Source: Liopterus haemorrhoidalis
Taxonomy: Eukaryota > Arthropoda > Insecta > Coleoptera > Dytiscidae
DNA length: 64,000 nucleotides
Assembly: GCA_963971575.1 (NCBI GenBank)
Contig: OZ020611.1
Location: 223,006,260 to 223,070,259 of the forward strand
Direction: 5' to 3'
Notes under the pieces: generated by a model
What the model saw: the letters and a program-made list of their open reading frames with translations, nothing else
Databases searched by the model: none
What the model was told of the DNA's origin: nothing
Position numbers and translations under genes: made by a program
Shown: one piece after another, positions 1-11,186 of the stretch
How positions within the stretch are numbered: the stretch's first letter is position 1
How the letters are laid out: every line of letters starts with the position of its first letter

Positions 1-355
1 GTAGTGAACTATTGCTCAGGAGGGCCGTAGTGTTGTCGGCAAAGAGGATGGTGTTTGATTTAATATTTACATGGGGCAAATCATTGATACAAATTCAGAA
101 ATAAAATGGGACCCAGAACAGATCCTTGGGGAACTCTATGATTTATGTCAGATATTTTTGATCTCGCAATACCAACGTTTACAAATTGCTGTCTGTTGGT
201 AAGATACGACTTTATAAGATTTATGCATGTGGGATCAAATTTATAAAAATGTAATTTTTTTTATTAAAATATCATGGTTTACACAATCAAAGGCCTTACT
301 AAGGTCTAGGAAGCTACCACAGCAATAGAGTCCTTTCTCAAAGCAATTCAATTTT
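1..355 (-). pseudogene. Reverse transcriptase relic, CR1/Jockey-type non-LTR retrotransposon
   Basis: Read on the minus strand in shifting frames, this gives two hallmark blocks of a LINE reverse transcriptase. FLDLSKAFDCVNHDILIKKI lies near 255-345. VPQGSVLGPILF is followed by INDLPHVNIKSNTILFADN near 5-140. The catalytic FADD box reads FADN, so the second aspartate is lost, and stops and frameshifts separate the blocks. The element runs off the left edge of the window and ends at a T/A-rich run near 350. The LINE assignment is firm. The exact clade is not decidable from this piece. Confidence 0.85.
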
Positions 356-1180
356 TTTTTTTTTTATCTAAAATCATTCAAATAAAAGTTATTAAAAATA
401 TATAAAGTGGCTCATCATTCTCCCCTATTTATTTTTAATTTTTTTGTTTGCGTCCTCCGTATTATTTTTCAAGACCACATTTTAGGAATTACTACTAACG
501 TGACACTATAACCTCAATCATATTGGGCAAATCAAATGTATGAAAATAGTATAATCGCTGAATATAAGTGACATTTTAATTATTTCAGTTAGCATCAAGA
601 TATTTGCGTAGTTGGTATATTTAGTGAGTAAATGGAGATGGCCGTATTTAATGGTGTTCTGGTTAGTGTATTATGTATGGACACTGATGTACGTATGTAA
701 ACAGTACATCGCCCACCACATTGCTAAGTAGTCGCTATTTTTAATTTTAAATTATTTATTTTTCAAACTGACATGTGGAATGTCGTTTCAATGCAGTTTA
801 TATTGGATCTACTCCCGTTCCATACTCAGTACATTTTATTCAAATTAATCTTTAATTACGCTGTTTATTTAAAGTACAATTAGTCCATCAGTTAAATTGA
901 CAGTTTAACTGATATATCCGCTTCAGTGGTGTACATCTTCTTCAGCCCATAAACGTCCCACAGAAGTTACGTACACAGAAGTACCGAGCCATAGTTTTCA
1001 CTACCGTACTGCTACTTTACGTTGAGCACGGTCCTTTCACTCCGAAGGGTGAAGTTTCAGTTCTACAACTGCCACGGTGACCTAATCCGGGTTAGAAGCG
1101 GTGGTAAATTTATGATATGATGCTTTTTTAAATTTTTTTATTTTGTTTAACGAGGATGCGGTGATAAGGACAGTCCAAAT

Positions 1181-1830
1181 ATCCATGCTTTGACCGGGAT
1201 TCGAACCCGGGACCTTCAGCAAGAGACGCAAGGTATTAATGGCCCGGTTACACGATGCCAGTAACTTGTGCAAGTACTGGCACAAGTACTTGTGCCAGTA
1301 CTTGCACAAGTCGTTTTGTCGTTTACACGTATGCCAGTAAATTATTTAAGTAACCTTGCAAAGAACCCGAAATACACTGCAAAATGTAGATGCTTCCAAT
1401 TATTTTTTTATGCGTAAAACCGTCTTTTTAACGCGCCAATTTTCGATGTTTAACCTAATTTTATGTATTTTATGCGTACGTCTTTCTAAACAAAAATGAA
1501 TCGGCGCCAAAAACTACATTTATTAAAAAAAGGTGTGAAAAAGTTTGTTTTTGTAACCGCGAAAATACATCAGCTGTTCATGGCGGCCATTTTTAAGTCA
1601 CTGGCACGGCTACTTGTGCCAGTAAATAGGAACGGCTTCTATTCACTTGACTTGCATGAGATACTTGTGCCAGTACTGGCACCAGTACTGCATGTACGTT
1701 TACACGATGCCAGTGACTGGTGCAAGTACTTACTGGTGCAAGTTACTGGCATCGTGTAACCGAGCCATTAGGAATCAAAGCTAGTCTCAATACTCTTACT
1801 AGTGCTGTGGTAAACTCTTATACAAATAAG
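1181..1830 (-). repeat. tRNA-derived SINE-like sequence split by a MITE
   Basis: On the minus strand, GGTTCGAATCC within a GC stem near 1194-1213 is a perfect B box of the tRNA type. It is followed on that strand by non-tRNA sequence, so it is not a tRNA gene. Upstream on the same strand, beyond the MITE at 1239-1768, a stretch near 1790-1820 resembles an A box and D arm (CAGCACTAGTAAGAG). Removing the MITE brings the two boxes to a tRNA-like distance. The B box is clear. The A box and the continuity across the MITE are inference. Confidence 0.5.
1239..1768. mobile_element. MITE with terminal inverted repeats and TA target duplication
   Basis: The ends are inverted copies: ATGGCCCGGTTACACGATGC at the left and the reverse complement of ATGGCTCGGTTACACGATGC at the right, continuing as CAGTAACTTG. 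Both sides are flanked by TA at 1237-1238 and 1769-1770. The subterminal regions repeat small palindromic units built on CTTGTGCCAGTAC. There is no transposase coding. An open frame at 1496-1759 overlaps the right inverted repeat and is fortuitous. The GGCCCGG end resembles PIF/Harbinger-type termini, but the superfamily is uncertain. Confidence 0.75.
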
Positions 1831-2104
1831 TTATATAACCTACTCCTCATGTCATTAAACTATATTGTATCACAACACTTGCACTCGTACTATTTATTTA
1901 CTGACTACACATATCTCACTTTGAAACATAACACAACACTGTCATTCGTACACGAAATATAAGATAAAGACAGATCAACACTTTAATTAACAATTGTAAT
2001 AATTATGTTTTTTATATCAGATTAGTTTTAGCATTCAAGTAATAAACATCTTTGAGCCTTAAATCAGCCAGTCTGATTTAAGCTAACACCACATTTTTCC
2101 AGAA

Positions 2105-3240
2105 TCTTGGTCTTCCTTGGTAACCGTACGTCTCCAGTTCATGGATGCTCTGCCGATGCGCCGGCTACCTTGTGGGTTCCTTTACAGTGCCATTCTGGAA
2201 ATATCATCCCCTCTTTTGTTAAGGGTACGGCCTATCCAGCATCATTTGCGTTTCCATATTTCAGGTTTTATCTCTGTCCGATATGTTTTATGCCAGAGCT
2301 TGCTGTTGGTTAAAATATCATATCAATACGCGTAAAATGCGTTTCAGGCATAGATCGACAAAAAAAAAAAAATTTTTTTTTTTTGAGTGAAATTTGGTTG
2401 GTTATTTACCAGGTACCGTAGTCATACAGAAACACTGACTTAACATGTATTGAAAATTTTTTATTTCTAATTGATGAATAGCTGATTATTGTTCAAGAAG
2501 TTATTAACCTGGTAGAATGCATGTCGGGCATTGCAAAATCTTTAGAGAAGGTCGGCTGAGAACCTCTTAACATCAGGGGTGGACTGGCCAAATATCCAAC
2601 CGCTGGGCTGGACCGGGCAAGGGTCGTTTTCAGAGCGCCTAGTTCAATTCGACTTTCTTTTATTGCTCAACACTTCGATTTGCCTTCCTTTTTTCGGCTC
2701 ATCACTTGGATTTGACTTCCTTTTTTTTCCTCATCACTTCAAAAAACCGCCGGTCCAAATGGTCCTCATTACTGAGCCAATATGATGGTCCCAGTTTGCT
2801 CCTGACCCCACTATCCTTGCTTATAATGCTACCAAAATAGCAAAACTTGCTCAACTCCTTTATTTCCTAATTCTCGATGGTTAATTTGTTTTGGTTTCTT
2901 AAGCCAATGATCTCTATAGTTTTGTAAATAATAAGTTTCAAACTACCAGGGAAGTTTGTGTGTTCGATCAGTTTGCTTAATTTAATTCTCATATCCTCGT
3001 AAGTATGGGCGAGTAGACAGATATCGTCTGCGTAATCTATGACTTAGAGATGTCTTGTGAAGATCCATATGAGTCCACAAGATTCTACATTGACTTTTAC
3101 TATTACCCAGTCGAGAGTCAAGTTGAAGAGTAGGGGAGAGAACAGTAACCTTGTTTTACGCCAGTTTTGATTCTGATAGCATCATCGTGCGATAGTAGTT
3201 CCTTTATGGATGACAGGACAAGTGATGTTGAACCAAATTC
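2105..3240 (-). pseudogene. RTE-type reverse transcriptase relic, C-terminal half
   Basis: The minus strand encodes a decayed reverse transcriptase in pieces. From high to low coordinates: a TGVKQGY/SPLLFNLTLDW block near 3110-3170; VIDYADDICLLAHTYEDM near 2993-3045 with an intact catalytic YADD; a block ending in FCYFGSIISKDSG near 2800-2860; and the basic tail with WIGRTLNKRGDDISRM and NPQGSRRIGRASMNWRR near 2125-2250. The order and spacing match RTE-like endonuclease/reverse transcriptase elements, whose C-terminus ends in such a WPQGKRKRGRP-like tail. Stops and frameshifts are frequent. A foreign insert separates the tail from the body at about 2574-2785. Confidence 0.8.
2574..2785. mobile_element. 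Probable hAT-type MITE fragment inside the RTE relic
   Basis: The insert starts with CAGGGGTGGACTGGCC, a typical hAT end. It contains three tandem-like units, each a pyrimidine-rich run followed by TCATCACTT(GGATTT). The same unit recurs in the hAT MITEs at 13701-13939 and 44010-44294. The right inverted repeat is not recognisable, so the element is decayed and the right boundary is approximate. Confidence 0.5.
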
Positions 3241-3345
3241 CTTCTTATTATGGGTACTGTACAGTACATTTTTGATAATACCGTGCTAGCAGTACTTATT
3301 TGGTTGATTGGACAACTGAGCGCATTCCTTTTTCCACGTACCTAC

Positions 3346-4558
3346 TAGGGTTGTACATCGAAGGCAAAACATCGATGTTTAACATCGATGTTGAAAAAAC
3401 ATCGAAGGAAAAACATATATGTATCGGAAACATCGATGTTTTATTAATATTAAAAAAGCTATTTATTTATATTATATAGGTTTTATTTAATAATGTAAAG
3501 ATAAAATACGAAAAAAGTAACATATAATACACAAAATGTATTTATTAGATTTTGAAATAGAAATATTCCTTTTTAATAGTAATTTATTTCACATTAACAT
3601 TATTATACCCAATATAATAATCCTAATTTGTACCTACAGTCTATTCCAAACGATTAGGCGGAACTAACCGCAATTTTCATTTTTGTAATTTCTCATTAGA
3701 TATTTTTGTATATGTTGTAGTTGACTTTTCCTGAACAAAATGATCAAAAGCTTCAATCAATCGGTAAAAGTAACTAGAATTGAAAATTTAGTTCCGCCTA
3801 AACCAAAGAAACAGACCTTACTATTTTTACATTTCTAAAATGAAATATTGGATTTTATTACAATACTAATATAGTAATCTTAATGTTAATTTTATATTAT
3901 TTAACATAAAAATAACACTGTCATACACAATTATTTTTATTCTTTTTTAAGATGAAATAAAGTCTGTTCCTTTGGTTTAGGCGGAACTAGATTTTCAATT
4001 CTAGTTACTTTTACCGATTAATTGAAGCTTTTGATCATTTTGTTCAGGAAAAGCCATCTTCAATATATAAAGAAATAGCTAATGACAATTTACAAAAATC
4101 CAGGGATTGGAGGAATAACAACTGGGAAAGTGTCAACAAGACTCAAAAAGAAAAAGTGTGTTGGCGTCTTTGGTCGTTCGCATTATTTGCAAAAATTAGA
4201 AGTTTCTTCTTATTTTTTCGTATTCTGCTAACTGCTAAGAAGAATAAGAACTAACACTATTAGTATTGTTATATCACAATAGATGGCGCTTATATTTTGT
4301 GTACTAATTTTAATAAAAAATAAATTTTTAAGATTCCAGCGCCTCTAGCGGTAGTTTCTGAATTTCAAAGTTTAAACATCGACATCGGTAGTAGACATCG
4401 ATGTTTTATCGATACTATCGCCAGCTGAACATCGATGGTAAAAACATCGATGTTTTTAAAACAAACATCGATGTTTTCGATACATCGATGTTTTCGATAC
4501 ATCGATGTTTTCGATACATCGATGTTTTCGATACATCGATGTTTTTTTCCCATCCCTA
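3346..4558. mobile_element. DNA-transposon-like element with subterminal ACATCGATGTT repeats
   Basis: The left end begins TAGGGTTG and the right end is the inverse of TAGGGATGG. Just inside each end lie clusters of the palindromic unit AACATCGATGTT: about four at 3358-3445 and about seven at 4374-4545, the right cluster regularly spaced by TTCGATAC. No transposase is recognisable inside. Flanking 8-mers do not match, so no target duplication supports the boundaries. Short-repeat-rich subterminal regions are typical of hAT elements, but the class is inference. An open frame at 4365-4553 on the minus strand is only the translated repeat. Confidence 0.6.
3721..4070. repeat. Inverted repeat, about 110-bp arms
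   Basis: The arm at 3721-3829 and the arm at 3962-4070 are near-perfect reverse complements, sharing the GGAACAGACT-like start, AGGCGGAACTA and TTGATCATTTTGTTCAGGAA. A 130-bp AT-rich loop separates them. A further AGGCGGAACTA copy lies near 3656. The structure sits inside the ACATCGATGTT element, so it is probably a nested foldback element. Confidence 0.75.
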
Positions 4559-4599
4559 TTGTCGATATTCTATTTAATTTTCCAGGGAAACCAACACCT

Positions 4600-5440
4600 A
4601 CATAACGTACCTACTGACAACAAATCATTCTTCAAATATCTCGTTACATAAAAATGCAAATAGCATTGAAAAATAAACAGTAAGATCAATGACTGCGCAT
4701 ATGTTAATTCAAATATCGTTAGCAGCAGGTGCTCTTTTGTTCACCGGACATACCGATTGTCAACTCGAAACAAAAACACTAAACCGTTGTTTTAAATTAC
4801 AAAGTATCAGTTCCTCACTTGTCAAACAACAAATAGTTAAACATTGCACGAATTAAGTTTAGATAATGTTTAATTTTGAATTGCTGATTTTGTGGAAAGT
4901 ATTTTTGTAGGCAGAACATGTAGCTGGTAAAGATAATAAATTGTAAGTAACTACGTTTTCTATTTTCTAGTCTGGTAGATTACAAATAGGTTTATTATCA
5001 TTTCATTATTTACTGGTCTTGTCGGTAGATGGCTAGTATTCATATTTGAACACAAGAATGGAGGTAAAATATATAAGGTTAGGACACAAAAATAAATTTC
5101 CCCCAAAGATAGAACTACTGGTTTTACATCTTACATTCTAAAGCTTCGTTCACAGCTCTAAAATTAGTTGACTACGCTGTACGTTGTGGATGAATTTAAT
5201 AGACAGTTTTAACGTTTAATGACAGCGTTCACAGCTATGAAAATTAATGCATAAGAATGTTGTGACATCTATGTTTTTTCAAACCAAATACGAAAGAATA
5301 AATGCATTTAATAAAGTGACTTATTAGGGGTGCACTAATTTAACTTCATATTTCCATTTTGGTGGCATTTGATGATTTAAGGAAATAAATATGGAAATAA
5401 ATATACTGCTACTTATGGAAATAAGTTTATACATAGATAT
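4600..5440. other. No gene seen
   Basis: AT-rich sequence with no coding signature, RNA gene or terminal repeats that I can recognise. Confidence 0.5.
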
Positions 5441-6274
5441 ATTTTTGTTTTACCTGAAAAATTTACAAATTGTCAAAACTTTTGTCCCCCACTTTATAAA
5501 ATAGTTCAACAGGAATTTTTGATTAGATTAGTTTTTCGATAAATGTCGATTTTTTTGTGTCGTCGTTAAAAAAATTAATTTTTTCAAAATTTATAGTGTG
5601 GTACCAAAAGAAAGCTTTTAGGACGTAGATTAAGGAACGAAAAATATTTTTTTTTAATTTGTTTTTTTAACACGATTTTAACCAAAAATTGTTAAAAAAG
5701 TTCTTGTCCCGCCCCCTTTTACCCTATTTATCCGATTTATTTTATAGTGGTTTATTTTATTAAGTTTTGATTCTTGGGGTGATGTTTTCAAACGATAATT
5801 CCAATTTAATAGTGTTGAATAAGTTTATTCCTAGAGCTCTGTGTGGACAAGTTTTCATGACCCGTTACGAACCGCATCCGCAACTTTTGCAAATATTAAT
5901 ATCCATATTTGATCTGCATCTGCATATATTAATTCCACACCCGCTACGCATTCCAATATTTATTATCATTGATTATTCAACATAATTAAAAAATTATAAA
6001 TGGTTTGAAGTGGGATTTTTTACACATTTGTGGGTTTTGTAAGTATTTTGTAAGTAGTGTAAATTTTCACACATTTCAGGTTTTTGTATTTAATAAGTGT
6101 AAGAAATCAACAGAATGCTGGATGGCTAGGAAATTATTTTTTCTATAAACACGTTAAAAACAACAGTTTTTTTATGATTATTTTTATTTGTTATTTGAAT
6201 ACTAAAAGCTTTCATTTAATTTTATTAAACTAAATTTAAATAATTTGTGAAAATTTCATCACAATAAAATTTAA

Positions 6275-6780
6275 CCCTTTACTGCATAGTGTGCCATATA
6301 TGGCACATTCCGATTTTTATTTTTTATTTTACTTTCAAAACTAAATCAGAACGTTACTTCATGAATATTCATATATGCCACATACACAGCAATGGATCCT
6401 GCAGTGTCTCAAGTAATGGGCTGCAATTGATTTGAGGATATCAAGCGGAATTTGCACTTCAACGATAACTCTGAATTTATTGAGAAAGGACAACACTGGA
6501 AGATACGACCTTTTCTTTCAAAAATTCGAGAGCAACTGCTTTTAATGCCTAATGAAGAACACCTAGCAATTGACGAGCAAATAATACGGAATCATTTTCT
6601 TTTGTAACATAATGTAGAATCATAATGTTCCATGTATGGCACAAACCCTAAATTATTATTTTAATTATTATTTTTTCATAAAAATAATAATATTTTAAAT
6701 ATATTTTTTCATGAATAAGATCCAATTCCTAATGCTCATGAATTATTTCAGCCAAAAATAAAAATTCATGCAGCAAAGAG
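6275..6780 (+). mobile_element. piggyBac element, internally deleted
   Basis: The element is 506 bp, exactly flanked by the TTAA target site at 6271-6274 and 6781-6784. The ends are inverted: CCCTTTACTGCATAG at the left and, reversed, CTCTTTGCTGCATGA at the right, with a second short inverted motif TGCCATATATGGCAC inside. TTAA targeting plus CCC-type ends plus a transposase fragment identify the superfamily. Only a small piece of coding remains, so it could not mobilise itself. Confidence 0.9.
6430..6606 (+). pseudogene. piggyBac transposase fragment
   Basis: About 58 codons read FEDIKRNLHFNDNS, then KIRPFLSKIREQL, then PNEEHLAIDEQIIRN before a TAA stop. This is the start of the conserved piggyBac transposase core, normally an LHFnDN block followed by the IDEqM segment carrying the first catalytic aspartate. 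That aspartate is still present. Everything downstream, including the other catalytic aspartates and the cysteine-rich tail of a usual 500-600-residue protein, is deleted. Confidence 0.85.
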
Positions 6781-7149
6781 TTAAACTAAAAATTTGAAAA
6801 ATGATAGGTAATGAACTTTGATCTAAACCGGAAACGTATGAGAGGAATTTTTGATCCGATATCGTTTTTGAAAAATATTGCAGTTTTTGTGTTTTTATTT
6901 TTTTAATTTATGACTATATTATGGCTAATAATGTTGTAGATATTTTATGAAATTAAAAACATATATTTAAAAATATAATAAAAAAAAATAATAATAACAG
7001 CTGAGGACCGAGTTTTGAACACCATACCAACACATTGTTAATAGAACAATTTATGTTGGCTTCTTACACTTATTAAATATCTAAAAAACCCTGAAAAAAT
7101 TCACACTTCACATCAATTTTTTTCAGTTGTCAACACTTTAGAAGTACAT

Positions 7150-7650
7150 GTAGAAATATATGTACATATCAGCGTTGCTAGAAGTTCCGATTTTGGCGAG
7201 ACGTCCCGCTTTATAAACAAGAATAGATTGTCCCGCGAAGATAAATAAACATTTAGAAATATTTAACTGGACATTTTATTATGTTGTCCCGCTTTTTGCG
7301 CCTTAGTCCCGATTTTTTACCATTTATTTGGTATAAATCCCGATTTGGTAAAATATGGCATTATAAAATTAGCAAAAATTTGTACAAATACCTTTCAAAT
7401 CGTTCCAGCTTTGGTCTCTATGGAGTCCAAACACCAAAGTCCACATTATGACACACCTTTTCAAGCACTTTCCGAATTTTTATCACTTATAAATAACTAA
7501 AAACGCCAGAAAAAATGCAAAAGCCACTTGTAACAATCACATGTCACTACAAATCAAGATAAAGCCTGATAAAGCTCATTAAGGAATATAGTCATTAAAA
7601 ATTATTAGATAAGAAACAGAATTGTTTAAAATAATTATTAATGAGATTAA
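7150..7650. repeat. Short MITE-end fragments and a dispersed repeat (family E)
   Basis: 7170-7345 carries repeated GTCCCG and ATTTTTTACC motifs (GTTGCTAGAAGTTCCGATTT at the left), like a decayed MITE with inverted ends. 7380-7640 is an inverted, diverged copy of 49840-50090: both share GATAAAGCTCATTA, CTACAAATCAAGAT and GCAAAAGCCACTTGTAACA-like blocks. No class can be assigned. Confidence 0.5.
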
Positions 7651-8065
7651 GTACGTACATTAATATTTTATCGATATTTCATTTGGTTGATAGTTCATTT
7701 TATATTATATCACAGGTGGTTGATTTTATATTACTTAGTTAACAAGTTTTTTATAATTGAAGATAGAATTTTTTATAACATGAAGGTTGAAAGAATTTTT
7801 AAAATTCGTTCAGTAATTTCAAAGATATAATGATTTTGTGTGCGCGATTAATACAAAATCGATCTTTTCGTTTTAAATTTAACATATTTTCTTTTAAAAA
7901 TCATTATTAGTGACATGAACATATATTTCTTTAGTGGCTAACATGGTGCACAATTTATACAGTAATCAGAATTGAAAGAATTTTCAAAATCGGTCTGCAG
8001 TTCCAAAGTTACTACAATTTGACTAGGTAAGTAATCTTGGGTCAGTTTAAATCTCTCTCCCTTAC

Positions 8066-8520
8066 ATGTCTGTCGACACAGTTGTAGATAAGCAAGTTGC
8101 CAATCACTATCCAGTCGAATTCCTGAATTTTCTTAACTCTTCAGGATTAACTCTTCACGCTCTTACTTTAAAAGTATGTGAACTAATAATGTTGCTGAGG
8201 AACATAAGCCCGCCTAAATTATGTAATGGAATACTCTTACAGGTGAACAGCTTAAGAGACTATGTAGTAGAAGCAACCATTATGCTTGCGGTATAGGCGA
8301 AAAGGTGGTAATCCCTAGAATAACGATGATTCCGACAATTTCAAGCACCTCCAATTTCCTGTCAGGGTTTATTTTGCTATAACTATTAATAAGTTTCAGG
8401 GTCAAATCCTGAAGATTGCTGGTATTGAATTGTGGAGTCCATGCTTCTCGCATAAGCAATTATATCTTGCGTATTCGCGTGTCAGTTCTAGTAACAACTA
8501 TTACCTTCTGGCGCTTGGGG
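8066..8520 (+). pseudogene. Helitron RepHel helicase, C-terminal fragment
   Basis: The first frame (8066-8296) reads NHYPVEFLNFLNSSGLTLH, then KVCELIMLLRNISPPKLCNG, the conserved segment of PIF1-family helicases in Helitrons. A frameshift near 8300-8350 leads to a second frame from 8352 with FPVRVYFAITINKFQGQ and IELWSPCFSHKQLYLAYSRV, matching helicase motif V/VI (TINKsQGQ and the YVAxSRV arginine-finger block). Rep and the helicase N-terminus are absent. The coding stops abruptly near 8520 where an inverted-repeat element begins, so the 3' end was probably cut by that insertion. Confidence 0.88.
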
Positions 8521-8639
8521 TGCAATTCTTGAACTCGTGCGTAACTTTTCGAATAGTCACTTTCGTATGCGAACGCTCTAAATTGTAAAATGGCATTCTC
8601 GAATGGTATTCGAACGTGGCTAAGTATTTCGAGATGCGG

Positions 8640-9660
8640 TCGAACGGCAAATGTAAACGTAGTATAAACCACGACCTTATAACCAATAGCAAAGTGTCAC
8701 GTGATGTATTTAAAAAGAGGGAAATGATATAAGTGTAAAGAGGGAAATATAAAAAAATAAATAAAAACACTGATTACCTTACAACCAAATAATTAATTGT
8801 CAGAGTTAATCTAAAATGTAATTAAAATGTTAGATATTTAATAATTTACTCTTATTTAATAATTTTAAATTAGAATATTTTTCTGTTAAAAAGGCCAATT
8901 TACGTTATCAAAAATTTGTTGTAATTTCTATATTCAAGATATACTTATTTTATACTGTGTTTCAATTTTATATTAATTTTGAAGTTTTTAAAATGTTATT
9001 TTATTATTTACTAACCTATATAATAACAAATAACAAATACCATTAACGTAAATAAATAAATATCTTTATTTTATCTATGTATTTATTATATATTTTTTTT
9101 ATTGTTATATTTTTATTTATTTTATTTATTTATTTTTTTTTTGCATAAACTAAATTAAATCTCCAATAGTTGTACAATCGCTATTTCTTGTAACACCACT
9201 TGCTAGGGAAGCTTAACTAATTTTATAACTATCTATCTGTCGAATAAATACATTTATTTTTTTCAAATACTCTTCTCTCGATAAAAATATGATTTTTGAT
9301 TAACTCTGTTGCCTTAAGCAGGTAAATCTAAATTAATTAAATGTGTTAAATCTGCCATTCTATAACAAATTATTTGTTTATATGAATAATTAGATATACG
9401 TTTTATTAACTTTGTTTATATTCCGTTTATTTTTTTGCATAAAAGCCATTTTTGTTATAAAAACTAACCTTTCTTTAAAGAAACGTTAAACTGATATAAT
9501 AATATAATTTATTGACTATGTTATAATACATAAATTGCTTAAAGTCAGTCGTAATTACACATAATATACACAAAATAATAGTTTAAAATGGAAGAAAAAA
9601 TAAATAAATATATATAGTACTAAATATTAAAACAAGAGTTCAGAGAGACTAGCTAGCAAG
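8640..9660. other. No gene seen
   Basis: Very AT-rich sequence with simple ATTTATTTATTT runs near 9050-9150, between the left inverted repeat and the end of the reverse transcriptase ORF. It may include the LINE 3' untranslated region. Confidence 0.45.
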
Positions 9661-9671
9661 CGCGTTAAAAT

Positions 9672-11186
9672 TTATAAGATAAGAATTAATTGACAGAATA
9701 AAATGGATTGTCTGTTAAAAAAAAAAATTATTTTATTTTTAAAAGTATTAAAACAGTCAGATTTAAAATTATTAGGCAGTAAGTTCATGAACTTTACTGA
9801 ATAATAGTTAGTACTATTTCTTGATCTTTGAAGTCTTATATAGGTTGGATAGATTTTGCCTTTATTTCGAGTGTTGTAGTTATGTACCTGCTCATGTGTT
9901 ACAAGTTCATAGAAATTTCTGTGGGCATACAATAGGGAATTGTAAATAAATAGCGAAGGCAGTGTCATAATTTCCAGTTCAGGGAAACAAAGCCTACAGT
10001 CGCTTTGGTAAGAGACTTCAGCCAGAATTCTTACAGCTCGTCGTTGTAGGGAAAAGATTCTTTCTGCCGCCGGAGAATGTCCCCAGGCTAAAATGGCATA
10101 GGATATTTGCGACTGGAACAATGCAAAATAAGTAATGCGAACAATTTCTCTGGAAACTGCGGCCATAAGATTTCTTAATAGATATACAGTGCTACAAAAT
10201 TTATTGGATAGGGAGCTAACGTGATGATGCCACTTGAGGGTGGGGTCGAGATGAACACCCAAGAAATTTACGAAGTCTTGGTTGTCAAAATTATGGTTTC
10301 TCAATGCAAATAGGAGGTGTTGAGTTTTGCTATCATTTAAGATGAGGTCGTTTGATGTAAACCACAGTTTGGCTTTGTTAACAACTGCGTTATTTTTACT
10401 TATCGTGCCTTCTAAGGAATTAGATGTCACTACTAGGTTAGTGTCATCAGCATATAATACACATTTATTATTTACAGCGGATGGAAAGTCGTTCACGTAT
10501 ATAATAAATAGTAATGCTGCAAGAATAGACCCTTGTGGAACACCGATATCGAGGGGAAGATGCGTCAACTTGGAATTGTTTACAGAGACGAAATGGATTC
10601 TGTTGCTAAGGAAGGATTCTATCCAAGAAGAGCGAGCTTTGTCAAATCCGTATTTTATTAATTTTTCAATGAGAATCTTGGGCGAAACACAATCAAACGC
10701 TTTAGATAGATCGAAAAAGGTTGAAAGGCAGAAATTTCCTTTTTCCATGCTATCTGTAGCTTCGGATATGAGATGTAATATTGCTTCGCATGTAGATCTC
10801 TTCGTGCGGTAGCCGAACTGCGAATCATTAAACAGATTATGTACTTCAAAATGTGAAATTATTTGAATGTACATAATTTTTTCTAGAACTTTAGAAAAGA
10901 CGGGTATAAGAGATATTGGTCGGTAATTATTAGGATCGTGTTTATCGCCTTTCTTGTGCAGTGGAATCACTTTTGCAATTTTTAATACGTCGGGAAACGT
11001 ATTGCTTCTAATACAGCAGTTCATTACCTTGGTGAGCGGAAGGATTATGGTGTCCTTGATTGTTTTTAGAAGATCTACAGTAATACCGTAGGTGTCTTTA
11101 GATTTGCCGTTCTTGAGCGCGTCAATTATATCTCTAACAGTATTGAAAGCCAATTCATGAAAAGAAAATATACGTACACGAAACAA
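9672..11186 (-). CDS. Reverse transcriptase of a CR1/Jockey-group non-LTR retrotransposon, 5'-truncated
   Basis: This uninterrupted 504-residue frame makes a LINE reverse transcriptase that would copy its own RNA at a nicked chromosomal site. Landmarks: the finger/palm start KSKDTYGITVDLLK (about residue 28); NNYRPISLIPVFSKVLEK (87-103); FFDLSKAFD with the first catalytic aspartate (157-165); GVPQGSILAALLF (215-227, where LGPLLF is usual); the catalytic YADD (245-248); and a thumb/C-terminal region ending in a conserved NYxTRNKG-like stretch. The apurinic endonuclease domain normally 5' of it is missing. Homology begins at about HELAFNTV, so the initiator methionine probably lies in flanking DNA. 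This is the only long intact protein frame in the window; whether it is expressed is unknown. Confidence 0.9.
   Translation of the reverse strand: MFRVRIFSFHELAFNTVRDIIDALKNGKSKDTYGITVDLLKTIKDTIILPLTKVMNCCIRSNTFPDVLKIAKVIPLHKKGDKHDPNNYRPISLIPVFSKVLEKIMYIQIISHFEVHNLFNDSQFGYRTKRSTCEAILHLISEATDSMEKGNFCLSTFFDLSKAFDCVSPKILIEKLIKYGFDKARSSWIESFLSNRIHFVSVNNSKLTHLPLDIGVPQGSILAALLFIIYVNDFPSAVNNKCVLYADDTNLVVTSNSLEGTISKNNAVVNKAKLWFTSNDLILNDSKTQHLLFALRNHNFDNQDFVNFLGVHLDPTLKWHHHVSSLSNKFCSTVYLLRNLMAAVSREIVRITYFALFQSQISYAILAWGHSPAAERIFSLQRRAVRILAEVSYQSDCRLCFPELEIMTLPSLFIYNSLLYAHRNFYELVTHEQVHNYNTRNKGKIYPTYIRLQRSRNSTNYYSVKFMNLLPNNFKSDCFNTFKNKIIFFFNRQSILFCQLILIL

Larger units (their letters stand above)
5445..7137. 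repeat. Decayed family C/A dispersed repeat, interrupted by piggyBac
   Basis: Pieces match the dispersed families described further right. 5445-5720 contains AACAGGAATTTTTGATTAGA and a TTGTCCCCCAC motif. 6050-6140 contains AAATTTTCACACATTTCAGG followed by GAATGCTGGATGG, as in the copy at 25391. 6785-6920 contains GGAATTTTTGATCCGAT. 7065-7135 ends in CACTTCACATCAATTTTTTT, the inverted family terminus. The order and orientations suggest more than one decayed copy. Confidence 0.6.

Noticed and set aside
1190..1240. tRNA gene on the minus strand
   Set aside because: A perfect B box is present, but no closing acceptor stem or intact anticodon arm exists within tRNA length. The 5' half is separated by a MITE, so SINE-like remains the better call.
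4365..4553. Frame with repeated IENIDVSKTSMYRKHRC
   Set aside because: Translation of regularly spaced ACATCGATGTT units at the end of a transposon-like element.
10327..10812. 161-codon plus-strand frame
   Set aside because: Antisense shadow of the reverse transcriptase ORF at 9672-11186.
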